A stretch of 16,336 nucleotides of DNA from DATDCV01 sp036524155. GTDB lineage: Bacteria; Verrucomicrobiota; Verrucomicrobiia; Limisphaerales; UBA8199. A program made the position numbers and the translations under genes. The notes beneath the pieces were generated by a model. That model was not told the origin of the DNA. It made no database searches and was given only the letters and a program-made list of their open reading frames with translations. Below, piece after piece: positions 1 through 7,700 of the stretch (positions are counted from its first letter, which is position 1; each line of letters opens with the position of its first letter). The stretch spans positions 1-16,336 of the forward strand of contig DATDCV010000477.1 in the NCBI GenBank assembly GCA_036524155.1, written 5' to 3'.

Positions 1-1
1 G

Positions 2-352
2 CACGCGCGGCATCGCACGTTGGGGGAGGTCCTCGAACTGCCAGCAGGGCCCGAGAAAGCCAGCCTGCCGATTAACTGGTTGATGGCGGTCGTGACCGGC
101 TTGTTTTGGTACAGCCAGTTTTTCTTCTATAACCTTGGCCACGTGCGGATGGGCCCGTACAAGTTTACGAGCTGGGCGATTCACATGATTATGCTTGTGC
201 TCTTCAGCAACATTGTGGGGATGATGCTACGCGAATGGCGGGCCTGCCACCGCCTGACTCACAACACGGTCCGCCTGGCTCTCGTCGTGCTGGTTGCGGC
301 TGTGTTGCTGCTGACTTACGGAAACCACCTCGGCGATCTCGCCGGCAAATGA
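2..352 (+). CDS. rhaT: L-rhamnose-proton symporter RhaT, C-terminal part (5' end outside window)
   Basis: This is the C-terminal third of RhaT, the inner-membrane transporter that brings L-rhamnose into the cell with a proton. The frame is open from the first bases of the window, so the gene starts upstream; the TTG at 20 is an internal leucine codon, not a start. About 116 residues are visible. They include the family-typical stretch 'LFWYSQFFFYNLGH' followed by 'SWAIHMI', then 'FSNIVGMMLREW' and a last hydrophobic helix (LALVVLVAAVLLLTYG). E. coli RhaT ends in a similar way, with WYLQFFFYAWGH, a SWMLHM-like segment and a final helix. About three membrane segments are seen. rhaM follows after 10 bases, so the two genes are probably co-transcribed. 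Identification rests on recalled similarity to RhaT and on the adjacent rhaM gene. Confidence 0.9.
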   Translation, partial: HARHRTLGEVLELPAGPEKASLPINWLMAVVTGLFWYSQFFFYNLGHVRMGPYKFTSWAIHMIMLVLFSNIVGMMLREWRACHRLTHNTVRLALVVLVAAVLLLTYGNHLGDLAGK

Positions 353-362
353 AAGGAACCTC

Positions 363-701
363 ATGAAACGTTACGGAATGGTGCTCGGCTTGCGTGCCGA
401 GAAAGTTGAAGAATACAAACGCCTGCACGCCGCCGTCTGGCCTGACGTGCTGAAAAGGATCAAGGAATGCAACATCCGGAATTACTCGATCTACCTGCGC
501 CGGCTGGATGATGGCCGGCATTACCTGTTCAGCTATTTCGAATATGCCGGCACCGACTTCGCCGCCGATATGGCGAAGATGGCGGCCGACGAACCCACGC
601 AACGCTGGTGGGCCATCAATAAGCCCTGCCAGAAGCCGCTCGAGGGCATCGCACCCGACGCCTGGTGGGCTGACATGGAAGAGGTCTTTCATTGCGATTG
701 A
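363..701 (+). CDS. rhaM: L-rhamnose mutarotase RhaM
   Basis: RhaM interconverts the alpha and beta anomers of L-rhamnose in the cytoplasm so that rhamnose isomerase receives the form it uses. The predicted protein has 112 residues, close to the 104 of the E. coli enzyme. Family landmarks are in place: Tyr18 and His22 in 'EEYKRLH', where His22 matches the catalytic histidine of E. coli RhaM in number and context; 'NYSIYL' at 40-45; the tryptophan pair in 'QRWW' (80-83); and the terminal 'MEEVFH'. The ATG at 363 is preceded by AAAGGAA at a usable distance. The gene sits 10 bases after rhaT, and its stop is separated by one base from the next ATG, so the three genes look like one operon. Nothing is missing or broken. 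Confidence 0.93.
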   Translation: MKRYGMVLGLRAEKVEEYKRLHAAVWPDVLKRIKECNIRNYSIYLRRLDDGRHYLFSYFEYAGTDFAADMAKMAADEPTQRWWAINKPCQKPLEGIAPDAWWADMEEVFHCD

Positions 702-702
702 G

Positions 703-1764
703 ATGCAACCGCAAACATTCCAACAAATTGTCCTGAACTCCCCGCGTCGGCTCGCGTTGCCTATCGCAACTTACCCCGCGCTCGCGTTCACCGGGGCGAA
801 GGTCTCGGATATCGTCACCAACCCGCGCGCGCAGCTCGAAGCCCAGTCGGCCTTGCGCGAGCGCTACGGCTCAGGTTTCGCGCTCTCGGCCATGGACCTC
901 AGTGCTGAGGCGGAAGCCTTCGGCTGCAACGTGGTGATCTCGGACGCTGAAATCCCGACCGTCACGGGCCGGCTGGTCACCACTCTCGAACAGGCCAAGG
1001 CGCTGGCGGTTCCGCAGCCTGGCGACAAGCGTACGAGTGTGTATCTCGAGTCTGTGCGGCTGCTTCACGGAATGGAAGGGGCCCCCTTCGTATTTGGCGG
1101 CTGCATCGGGCCATTTTCTTTGGCCGCGCGGCTGGTGGGTGTCAGCGAAGCCCTGGAGCTCACGCTGGCCGATCCCGAGCTGATGCACACGGCGCTGGAA
1201 AAGAGCGCGACTTTCCTGGCGAACTACATCAAAGCCTTCCGGACGGCTGGCGCTCGCGGCGTGCTTATGGCCGAACCGGCGGCGGGCCTGCTTTCCCCCC
1301 GCGGAGTTTCCAGTTTTTCCAGCGCCTACATCAGGCGAATCGCTGCGGAGGTGAACGACGCGTCGTTCACGCTGCTGCTGCACAACTGCGCGGCGAAACT
1401 GCTGCACTTGCCCGCTATCCGGGAGACCGGACTGACCACGTTCCATTTCGGCGCGCCTATGGACCTGGTTGCCGCGCTGAAACAAGTGCCCCCGGACGTG
1501 GTCCTGTGCGGCAACCTGGATCCCGCGGCGGTTTTTGTCCAATCGACGCCGGCCGAAACCGAAGTCCGCGTCGCGCAACTGCTCTCCGCCACCGCGGCGC
1601 ACCGCAACTACGTCATCTCGTCCGGCTGTGATGTGCCCCCGAATGCCCCTCTGGCCAACGTGGACGCTTTCTACCGGGCTGTGAACGCGGTGGAACAGCA
1701 TGAACTCGGGGCCGCACCGCGACATGGCAGGCGGGCTGGAAATGGCGTTGCGAAAACCGAGTGA
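703..1764 (+). CDS. Uroporphyrinogen decarboxylase-superfamily protein (MtaA/MtbA-like methyltransferase type)
   Basis: A 353-residue protein of the URO-D fold (Pfam PF01208 type). This superfamily holds HemE and also the zinc-dependent methylcobamide methyltransferases MtaA, MtbA and CmuA. It shows the superfamily features 'PFVFGGCIGPFSLAARLVG' (about 128-146), 'EPAAGLLSP' (191-199) and 'LCGNLDP' (268-274). A His227-x-Cys229 pair in 'LLLHNCAAK' and Cys309 in 'SSGCDVPP' fit the HxC-Xn-C zinc site of the methyltransferase branch, so a role in methyl transfer is likelier than haem synthesis. The frame is open far upstream, into rhaM, but the ATG at 703 is chosen because it lies one base after the rhaM stop and gives the usual N-terminus; the longer 508 start would overlap rhaM in another frame. 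Being last in a rhamnose operon, it may act on a methylated sugar or methyl donor; no corrinoid protein is in view. The substrate is unknown. Confidence 0.82.
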   Translation: MQPQTFQQIVLNSPRRLALPIATYPALAFTGAKVSDIVTNPRAQLEAQSALRERYGSGFALSAMDLSAEAEAFGCNVVISDAEIPTVTGRLVTTLEQAKALAVPQPGDKRTSVYLESVRLLHGMEGAPFVFGGCIGPFSLAARLVGVSEALELTLADPELMHTALEKSATFLANYIKAFRTAGARGVLMAEPAAGLLSPRGVSSFSSAYIRRIAAEVNDASFTLLLHNCAAKLLHLPAIRETGLTTFHFGAPMDLVAALKQVPPDVVLCGNLDPAAVFVQSTPAETEVRVAQLLSATAAHRNYVISSGCDVPPNAPLANVDAFYRAVNAVEQHELGAAPRHGRRAGNGVAKTE

Positions 1765-1772
1765 ACAGGATC

Positions 1773-1798
1773 GAGGCGCAGGGCGGTGGCACCGCCTC
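1773..1798. terminator. Hairpin between convergent genes, possible terminator
   Basis: Nine bases after the end of the rhamnose operon, GAGGCG (1773-1778) can pair with CGCCTC (1793-1798), and inside it GGCGGTG and CACCGCC form a tight alternative stem. It lies in the 111-base gap between two convergent genes, where a bidirectional terminator would be expected. There is no run of T on either side, so a classical rho-independent terminator is not shown. Confidence 0.3.
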
Positions 1799-1875
1799 AT
1801 CTGCGGAGTCCAGACCGACGCACTTTTCTGCGGACGCGATAGGGGACGTGGTCCTCTCTGACGTGGAAACCGATC

Positions 1876-3381
1876 TCAGTTCGTGACGGACGGACGCATC
1901 GGCTGGCTTAGTGCGGCAGGAGGACCCCCGCCGAATTGCTTCCAGTACAGCGCCTTGAATGGATTCACTTCAGAGCCGATCGCGTCTTCGTTAATGAGTT
2001 GCGGCTGGATAGTCTCCCACCACTGGTCATAGGCGGTTTCGAGTTCTCGAATGACTTCGGGATGCTGCGCCGCCACGTTTGTCTTTTCGCCAGGGTCGGC
2101 CTTCAAATCGAAGAGCTGCCAATCCCGCTGAACGGTTTTGGATATGGACACCATTTGCCAGCGGGTGTTGCGGATGCTGCAGTTGCGGTATTTGGCGCCG
2201 GGGGCTTGCCCGCGTTCCCAGCGGCCCACGTGCGTGACGAGTCGCCGGTCAGGCCAGGCCGCGCCGGGGTCGCAAAGCAGCGGAACAAGGCTCCGGCCCT
2301 CGACCTGCCGCTGGAGTTCCGCTGTCAGAGGCGCGCCCGCAAGTTCGGCCAGCGTGGGGAACACGTCGATGTGCGCGGCTAGCTTGTCCACCGCCGCGGG
2401 TTTCAGGGTTCCGGGCCAGCGCCACAACGAGGCGGCGCGAGTGCCCCCTACCCACGGTGAACCTTTGCTGCCCCGCATGCCCGCATTAAAAACGTTCACC
2501 CCACCCGTGCCGCCGTTATCGTTCATGAAGATCACCAGTGTCTTTTCGTCGATGCCCCACGTTTTCAACTGGGCCAGCAACCGCCCGATATTGTCGTCGA
2601 TGTTGGCGATCATGCCGAAGAACTTTGCAGTATTGGTCGGGACTTTGCCGCCATACCGAGCCTCGTCCTCGGGACGGACCTGGAGCGGCGCGTGGGGGGC
2701 ATTCGGCGTGATATAAGCGAAGAACGGCTGGCGGTTCCTCACCGATTGCATCCACTTTATCGCTTGCGCGAAGAAGACGTCGGTACAGTAGCCTGCGGTC
2801 TTCTCGAACCTGCCGTTGTGCAGAATGGCGGGGTTAAAGTAGGTGTTGCCCGGTGCGTCGCCACAACTGCCCGGGTAGGTCTGGCCGATCCCGCCGGCGC
2901 CGTGGATGAACACCTCGTCGAAGCCGCGCTTGTCGGGCTGGTATTCCGGTTCGTCGCCGAGGTGCCACTTGCCGAAGACGCCCGTTGTGTAACCCGCTCC
3001 CTTGAGCACTTGGGCAACCGTTGTCGCCTTCAAGGTCAACCGCTCGCGTTCCATGATCGTATGCGTAACGCCGTTGCGGAACTCGTGGCGCCCGGTCATC
3101 AGGGCCGACCGCGTCGGCGCGCACGTCGGGCTGACCTGGAAATCCAGGAAATGGACGCCCTCGTCGTGCAAACGATCGATGTTGGGCGTCTTCAGAATCG
3201 GGTTGCCGTGACACGACATATCCCCATAGCCCTGATCATCGGTGAGGATCAGAATGACATTCGGACGGCGGCCGGCCAGTGGCGACTCAGCTACCGCAGC
3301 GCAGGGCCGTTGCACCGGGATAGGCAGCAGGGCAGCACAAAGGACCAGGCCTTTGGTGTGTGAGGTGAAGAGCGTCTTCAT
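1876..3381 (-). CDS. Secreted type I sulfatase (arylsulfatase family)
   Basis: A 501-residue formylglycine-dependent sulfatase that should remove sulfate esters from a sugar or polysaccharide outside the cytoplasm. The N-terminus (1-32) has a hydrophobic segment (GLVLCAALLPIPV) ending near 'CAAVAES', consistent with Sec export and possibly a lipobox-like Cys. Metal ligands are visible as 'LTDDQGYGD' (Asp48, Asp49). The activation motif Cys87-A-P-T-Arg91 in 'TCAPTRSALMTGR' is the cysteine type matured by formylglycine-generating enzyme. Further active-site residues are Lys138 and His140 in 'GKWHLGD', His230 in 'NAPHAPL', Asp288-Asn289 in 'MNDNGG', and Lys306 in 'GSKGSPW'. Length is normal for sulfatase family S1, and no residue appears lost. 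It converges on the rhamnose operon, suggesting sulfated rhamnose-bearing substrates such as ulvan- or fucoidan-like algal glycans; that is inference. No clear Shine-Dalgarno site precedes the ATG at 3381. Confidence 0.9.
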   Translation of the reverse strand: MKTLFTSHTKGLVLCAALLPIPVQRPCAAVAESPLAGRRPNVILILTDDQGYGDMSCHGNPILKTPNIDRLHDEGVHFLDFQVSPTCAPTRSALMTGRHEFRNGVTHTIMERERLTLKATTVAQVLKGAGYTTGVFGKWHLGDEPEYQPDKRGFDEVFIHGAGGIGQTYPGSCGDAPGNTYFNPAILHNGRFEKTAGYCTDVFFAQAIKWMQSVRNRQPFFAYITPNAPHAPLQVRPEDEARYGGKVPTNTAKFFGMIANIDDNIGRLLAQLKTWGIDEKTLVIFMNDNGGTGGVNVFNAGMRGSKGSPWVGGTRAASLWRWPGTLKPAAVDKLAAHIDVFPTLAELAGAPLTAELQRQVEGRSLVPLLCDPGAAWPDRRLVTHVGRWERGQAPGAKYRNCSIRNTRWQMVSISKTVQRDWQLFDLKADPGEKTNVAAQHPEVIRELETAYDQWWETIQPQLINEDAIGSEVNPFKALYWKQFGGGPPAALSQPMRPSVTN

Positions 3382-3459
3382 TTCGTCGTTTGTGGTCTCG
3401 AACCTGGTTCTCCAGCCGGCCGGTCAGCGCCTGACCGCACAGAATTCTGAAGCCCTGAT

Positions 3460-3780
3460 ATGCCAGATTGCGGTTCTCCGCAAGGCCCGATCTCCCTATG
3501 CTCGGCGCAGGTGACGTCGCTCCGACTGCGGTCGAATTACGAACACAAAACTCTCGAACTGTCGCACCATCACCTTGCGCCGGTGACATTCAGTGTCGAA
3601 GTCGATTTCGCCGCCGACGATACCTGGTCCGAATACGCAAAGTTCACAGTGCCCCCGGGGCAAACCTTAACGCATGTTTTCCCGGCGGGGTATTCGGCGC
3701 ATTGGGTCCGGTTCAAAACGGACGTCTCGACCACGGCAACGGCCATTCTGACCTACGGGGTGGCCGGCACCACGACATCT
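3460..3780 (+). pseudogene. Remnant of a lost gene: C-terminal beta-sandwich-like fragment
   Basis: The frame is open from a stop at 3448-3450 to a stop at 3904-3906. Only about residues 17-105 of it read like real protein: 'VTSLRLRSNYEHKTLEL', 'TFSVEVDF', 'WSEYAKFTVPPGQTLTHVF' and 'SAHWVRFKTD', ending in 'TATAILTYG'. This pattern resembles the last domain of large exported proteins in Planctomycetes and Verrucomicrobiota, in which a PAG-x-T-x-TH-x-F turn precedes HWVR and a final TY. There is no convincing start, signal peptide or upstream domain, and downstream the frame runs into the antisense of the sigma gene. I read it as the 3' end of a gene whose 5' part was lost by deletion or rearrangement. 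It could also be a short intact gene, but that seems less likely. Confidence 0.5.
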
Positions 3781-4540
3781 ACGGTGCGCTCAGAACCTGT
3801 GCCAGGTGGCGAATCTCATCCTCCACTTCTTCAGGCCCGGCCACTGTGTGCGCAATCTCCATGCGCAGCAGTTCACGAAACCGCTGCCGCAACCGGTGCA
3901 CCGTGACCTTAACGGCGCTTTCGCTCACCCCGAACTGCAGCATGATCTGCCTCACCGGCGTGGCGTCCTGCTCGCCCCAGACGTAGCCTTTCAACTGCTC
4001 GAAGAACTCGCGCTTCCCGGTGCGGGCGAATTCGGCGCCAAGCTGCGTCAGCACGTGCTCGAGCAGGGTAGTCGCCCACCGCCTCTCGAACACCCGCTCC
4101 GGGGTCAAGCGCTCCGCCGGCTCTGCGCCGTACCCGCGTTCGGCCCGCTCCCGGTCCAGCGACACCAAATGCACTTGCCCGCCCCGTTTGAGGGTGCGGT
4201 TTCGCGCGTGCACGTCCCGCACATAATTTTGGAGGCAGGTCAGCAGAAACGTGCGGAAGCGCCCGCGTTTTGGATCCGCCCGGTCAACCGAACGCCGCGA
4301 CAGAAAACTGGCAAAGAAATCCTGCGTCAGGTCCTCCGCTTCCTCCGGCGCGCAGCCGAACCGGCGCAGATAGGCATAGAGTGGCGGCCAATAGGTGGCG
4401 CAGAGACGTTCCAACGCGGCAGCCGCGTCGGCACCCTCCCGCGCGGCGAGCACCACGCTCCAGTGCGTCGTCGCAAATTGACCGGGCGAGTGAGGGAGCG
4501 CATCCGGTCCCCCACCTGCGGAGGGCATCGCCGACATCAT
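3779..4540 (-). CDS. ECF-type RNA polymerase sigma factor
   Basis: A 253-residue sigma-70-family regulator, probably of the ECF groups common in Verrucomicrobiota, Planctomycetes and Acidobacteria that occur beside Ser/Thr kinases instead of anti-sigma factors. The N-terminal part has 'FATTHWSVVLAA' (22-33). Region 2 is seen at about 45-115, with 'YWPPLYAYLRR', 'EEAEDLTQDFFASFL' and 'FRTFLLTCLQNYVRD', the last covering the core-binding and -10 recognition part. Region 4 lies at about 155-225, with a helix-turn-helix in 'QIMLQFGVSESAVKVTVHRL'. A tail of about 30 residues ('EEVEDEIRHLAQVL') extends past region 4, which is longer than the shortest ECFs. The start could be 4540, 4537 or 4528, all in-frame ATGs; the first is used and none has a strong ribosome site. 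The gene lies 257 bases downstream of the kinase on the same strand, so the kinase probably controls it by phosphorylation; target promoters are unknown. Confidence 0.88.
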   Translation of the reverse strand: MMSAMPSAGGGPDALPHSPGQFATTHWSVVLAAREGADAAAALERLCATYWPPLYAYLRRFGCAPEEAEDLTQDFFASFLSRRSVDRADPKRGRFRTFLLTCLQNYVRDVHARNRTLKRGGQVHLVSLDRERAERGYGAEPAERLTPERVFERRWATTLLEHVLTQLGAEFARTGKREFFEQLKGYVWGEQDATPVRQIMLQFGVSESAVKVTVHRLRQRFRELLRMEIAHTVAGPEEVEDEIRHLAQVLSAP

Positions 4541-4620
4541 AGGTCCCCAAGGTTGAGCAGTAGTGAGTCAGTGGCTGCAAAAGTACAGGCCAAATGAACT
4601 GGCAGGTCAAGAACGGAAAC

Positions 4621-4636
4621 GATGAACTTGTTCATC
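4621..4636. promoter_or_regulatory. Perfect 7-bp palindrome upstream of the sigma gene
   Basis: GATGAACTTGTTCATC is a perfect inverted repeat with 7-bp arms and a 2-base centre, ending 81 bases before the first sigma start codon. A second, weaker repeat (AGATC at 4640-4644 and GATCT at 4651-4655) follows at once. The region is AT-richer than its surroundings. It could be an operator for a dimeric repressor or an activator site. No protein partner can be named and no promoter boxes could be assigned with confidence. Confidence 0.3.
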
Positions 4637-4676
4637 AGCAGATCTCATTTGATCTAGTCGCGACGACAAGCTGCGG

Positions 4677-4764
4677 GTAGGGCGCGCACTCCGCTGCGCG
4701 CCGCCGACTGCACGAGCGTGCGCTTTAGCTGTATTGTCGGCGCGCAGCGGAGTGCGCGCCCTAC
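4677..4764. repeat. Long perfect hairpin, REP-like palindromic element
   Basis: Two perfect 27-base arms (4677-4703 and 4738-4764), beginning GTAGGGCGCGCACTCCGCTG on the left and ending in the reverse complement CTAC on the right, are separated by 34 bases that contain a small GCAC/GTGC stem. The element starts 33 bases past the kinase stop codon. It has the form of bacterial REP/MITE-like interspersed palindromes. In RNA it would fold very stably and could stop transcription from the kinase or protect the 3' end of its message. A degraded relative lies at 8862-8915. Confidence 0.75.
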
Positions 4765-4797
4765 CACACGTGAAATATCCAGACTAATTCCCCCACC

Positions 4798-7700
4798 TCA
4801 CTCGACGGTGATCCCAAGGAAGAAAGGGGCGCTATCCGTCAGGCGGGAGACGAGGTCAAGGCTCGTGACTGCCACCTCGGGACGGGGGTTTTCCCACGAA
4901 CTGAGGTAAAGGCGAACTTCCTTGCCGGGTTCGCCGCCTGGAAATATGTCGCGATAGTCTGTCGCTGCGGGGTTGGTTCCTTCCCACGCGACCCGGCCGC
5001 CCGGCGTCACATTCACCGGATCATGGCCGACCCACCGCGAGCGCACGTGCCGGCCATAGACGATTTCGCTTTCGTGGCGGGTCCCGTCGGCGAAATTCCA
5101 GACGAGCGCGGCAACAACGATCCCGTCTCGTTCACGATAGGCAGTGCCGTGCAACAGGTGCAAGCGTTGCACCTTCTGCCCAACTAGAAGGCCGTCCACC
5201 CTGACCGGCAGGCGCTCCGTCATCATTCGCGCTGGCCGCAGGTGGATGACACCACGCACATCAAAATCCATGCCCCCATATTTCCCCACTCCCGCCGGCA
5301 GATTACGGAAATCGTCGTCCGCTTCATAGGCGAGGCTTTGGATCGAAGGCCAATCCAGCGGCGCTGTGTAGTAACGGGTCAGATCGAGTAGTCGAGGGGA
5401 GGCTCGCGGGTCACGCGGCGGGATCCGGGCACGGTCAAATGGTATCTCAACCACCCGCACAGGCGTCGGATTGGTTAGGACGGTTGCCTCGGCCGCCAGG
5501 CGTTCGCTCCAATAACGCTCGGCATAATGCCGGACTCGCTCAGCAAAGGGGATCCGCCGCGGACCCGGGTAATCCGCTTCCTGCCAGGGAAAAACTTGCC
5601 ACTGCCGGACGATGTCGAATGAGGCACTGGTGAGCACCTGTTTTCCATCGGCTGAAATGTCAACGTTCAGACCAATCCGCTGGTGGCCGCTCAGAGTCAC
5701 GATTTGGCGCCCGGTTTCCACATCCCAAATCTCGAAAGCCGGGATGTCCGTGCCAGCCCAGCCATGCTTGGCGGTCCAGGCAAAAAGGCGTTTGCCGTCC
5801 GGGCTGAGGCGGAAAACAAAGCCGCATCCGCGAAGCCGCAGTTCTTTTCTCAGCGAACCGGACTCGACGTCCCAGAACCGGATCGTATTGTCCACGCCGG
5901 CGGAGGCCACCTGTGTTCCGTCGGGGCAGAACCGGGTGAACAGGCAACTCCCCTGATGGGCCGCAATCCGGCGCAGGCAACGGCCGGATCCGACATCCCA
6001 GAGTAGCAAACGAGAATCGCCCTGGCCGCAGGTGGCCAGCAGCCGGCTGTTCGGACTGAAGTGCACAATTTCCACCCAGTTCGAATGCCCGGCCAGCACT
6101 TGGAGCGGGCGTCCCGTTTGAGCGTCCCAAAGCCGTGCGGTCTTGTCGAAACTGCCGGTGGCGATCCGGCGGCCATCCGGGCTGTAGCCCACCCCGTTCA
6201 GCACAGCACGGGTGTGCCCTTCCAGAGTGAACAAGCACTGTCCCGTCTCCACCTCCCAGACGCGCGGTTGGCGAAGCTCGCTACTGGTCACCAGTCGGGC
6301 GCCATCCGGGCTGAAGCAGGCCGCGTTCATGTTATCCGAATCGATGTTGATCTGGAGCAACTGACGGCCACTGCGGCTGTCGTAGACCTTCATGCCCCCC
6401 AGCACCGGTCCGATGGTGAACCTCTCGCCGTCGCGGCTGATGCTGGTGCCGTTAGGAAACCCGCCAGGAACAATGTACTCGCGGCCGCCGGTGGCGCTCC
6501 AGAGCTTGACAATCCCGTCACGATCGCCTGTGGCGACCAACCGGCCGTCGGGGCTGAAGACCACGAGCTGCACGATTCTCTCGTGGCCGCGCAGCGCCCG
6601 CACCTCCTGTTGGGTGTCAATGTCCCACACGTGGGCAACGGACTTGTTGCCTGCGGTCACTAAACGTTTGCCGTCTGGGCTGAAGTCTGCGGCACAGACC
6701 GAGTCCGGGATCGTAAACAGGGGTCTGCGCTTCGTTGCTTCCCACACCGTTGGCGTGTCCTGGTCGCCCCCGATAACGAATCGCCGCCCGTCTGGACTGA
6801 ACAGCGCGATTTTGTCCCACCCCAACCGCTCCAGTGGCCGGGAACTGCCGTCCTTTTCGTGCAAGGTGACGAGGCCCGGGCGGGTCCGGCTGACGAATCG
6901 TATCATGAACGGATCGGGCACCATTTCGACCCCCTCCTCGGGGCGTAAAGCAAAGGAGTCCAGTTCCCGGCCGGATGCCGGATCGAACGCGACGCAGCGC
7001 AGCGGTTCGCTGCGGACCAGCCGTTGACCGTCTGGTGTAAAGAATAGACCGGCAAGCGGACCGCTCGCGCCCGGAATCTCCACGACGACGCCTCCGTCCA
7101 CGGGATCGCGCACTTGGACGCGGCCATCGTGCATCGCTACGGCCAGGCGCTGCCCATCCGGAGCCCAGGCCAGGTTGACGGCTGCCCCACTAAGACCCCG
7201 GAATTCCAACAACACATCTCCACTTCTCGCATCGCGGGTTTTGGCATTCGTACCCTCCACGGTCGCCAAGCGAGTGGCGTCCGGGCTGAAGGAAACCACC
7301 TCAACGCGATTGGAGAAACCACCGCAGGCGAACAATTCGCGCCCGTCAGCCACGTCCCACACCTTGGCCGTGCCGTCACCACCGACCGTGACGAGCGAGC
7401 GGGAATCGGTGGAGAACTCAATCTTGGTGAGAGAATCCCCATACATGTTGAATCGCGCGTTTTCGAGGGAAAGGACATTGGTGTGCGCTGGGATCGTCCG
7501 GATGTCCTGGTGGCAGAGGTAAAGCAGGTGCCCCCATTCCCAGTGGCGATACCGGGCTGGGCAGCGCAGCAGCAACTCCAGTGCGAGGTCGATGTTTCCA
7601 ACCTCGATATGTTGCTTCGCCAACCCAATGTTCGCGTAATACTGTTCGCGTTCCTGGCGTTGCCGCGCCAGTCCCAACTCGATCGCCGCCACGGTCGAAA

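Noticed and set aside
871..1800. Minus-strand open frame of 309 codons opposite the URO-D gene
   Set aside because: It has a low-complexity Arg/Gly/Gln-rich product and no domain, and it lies opposite a recognised protein.
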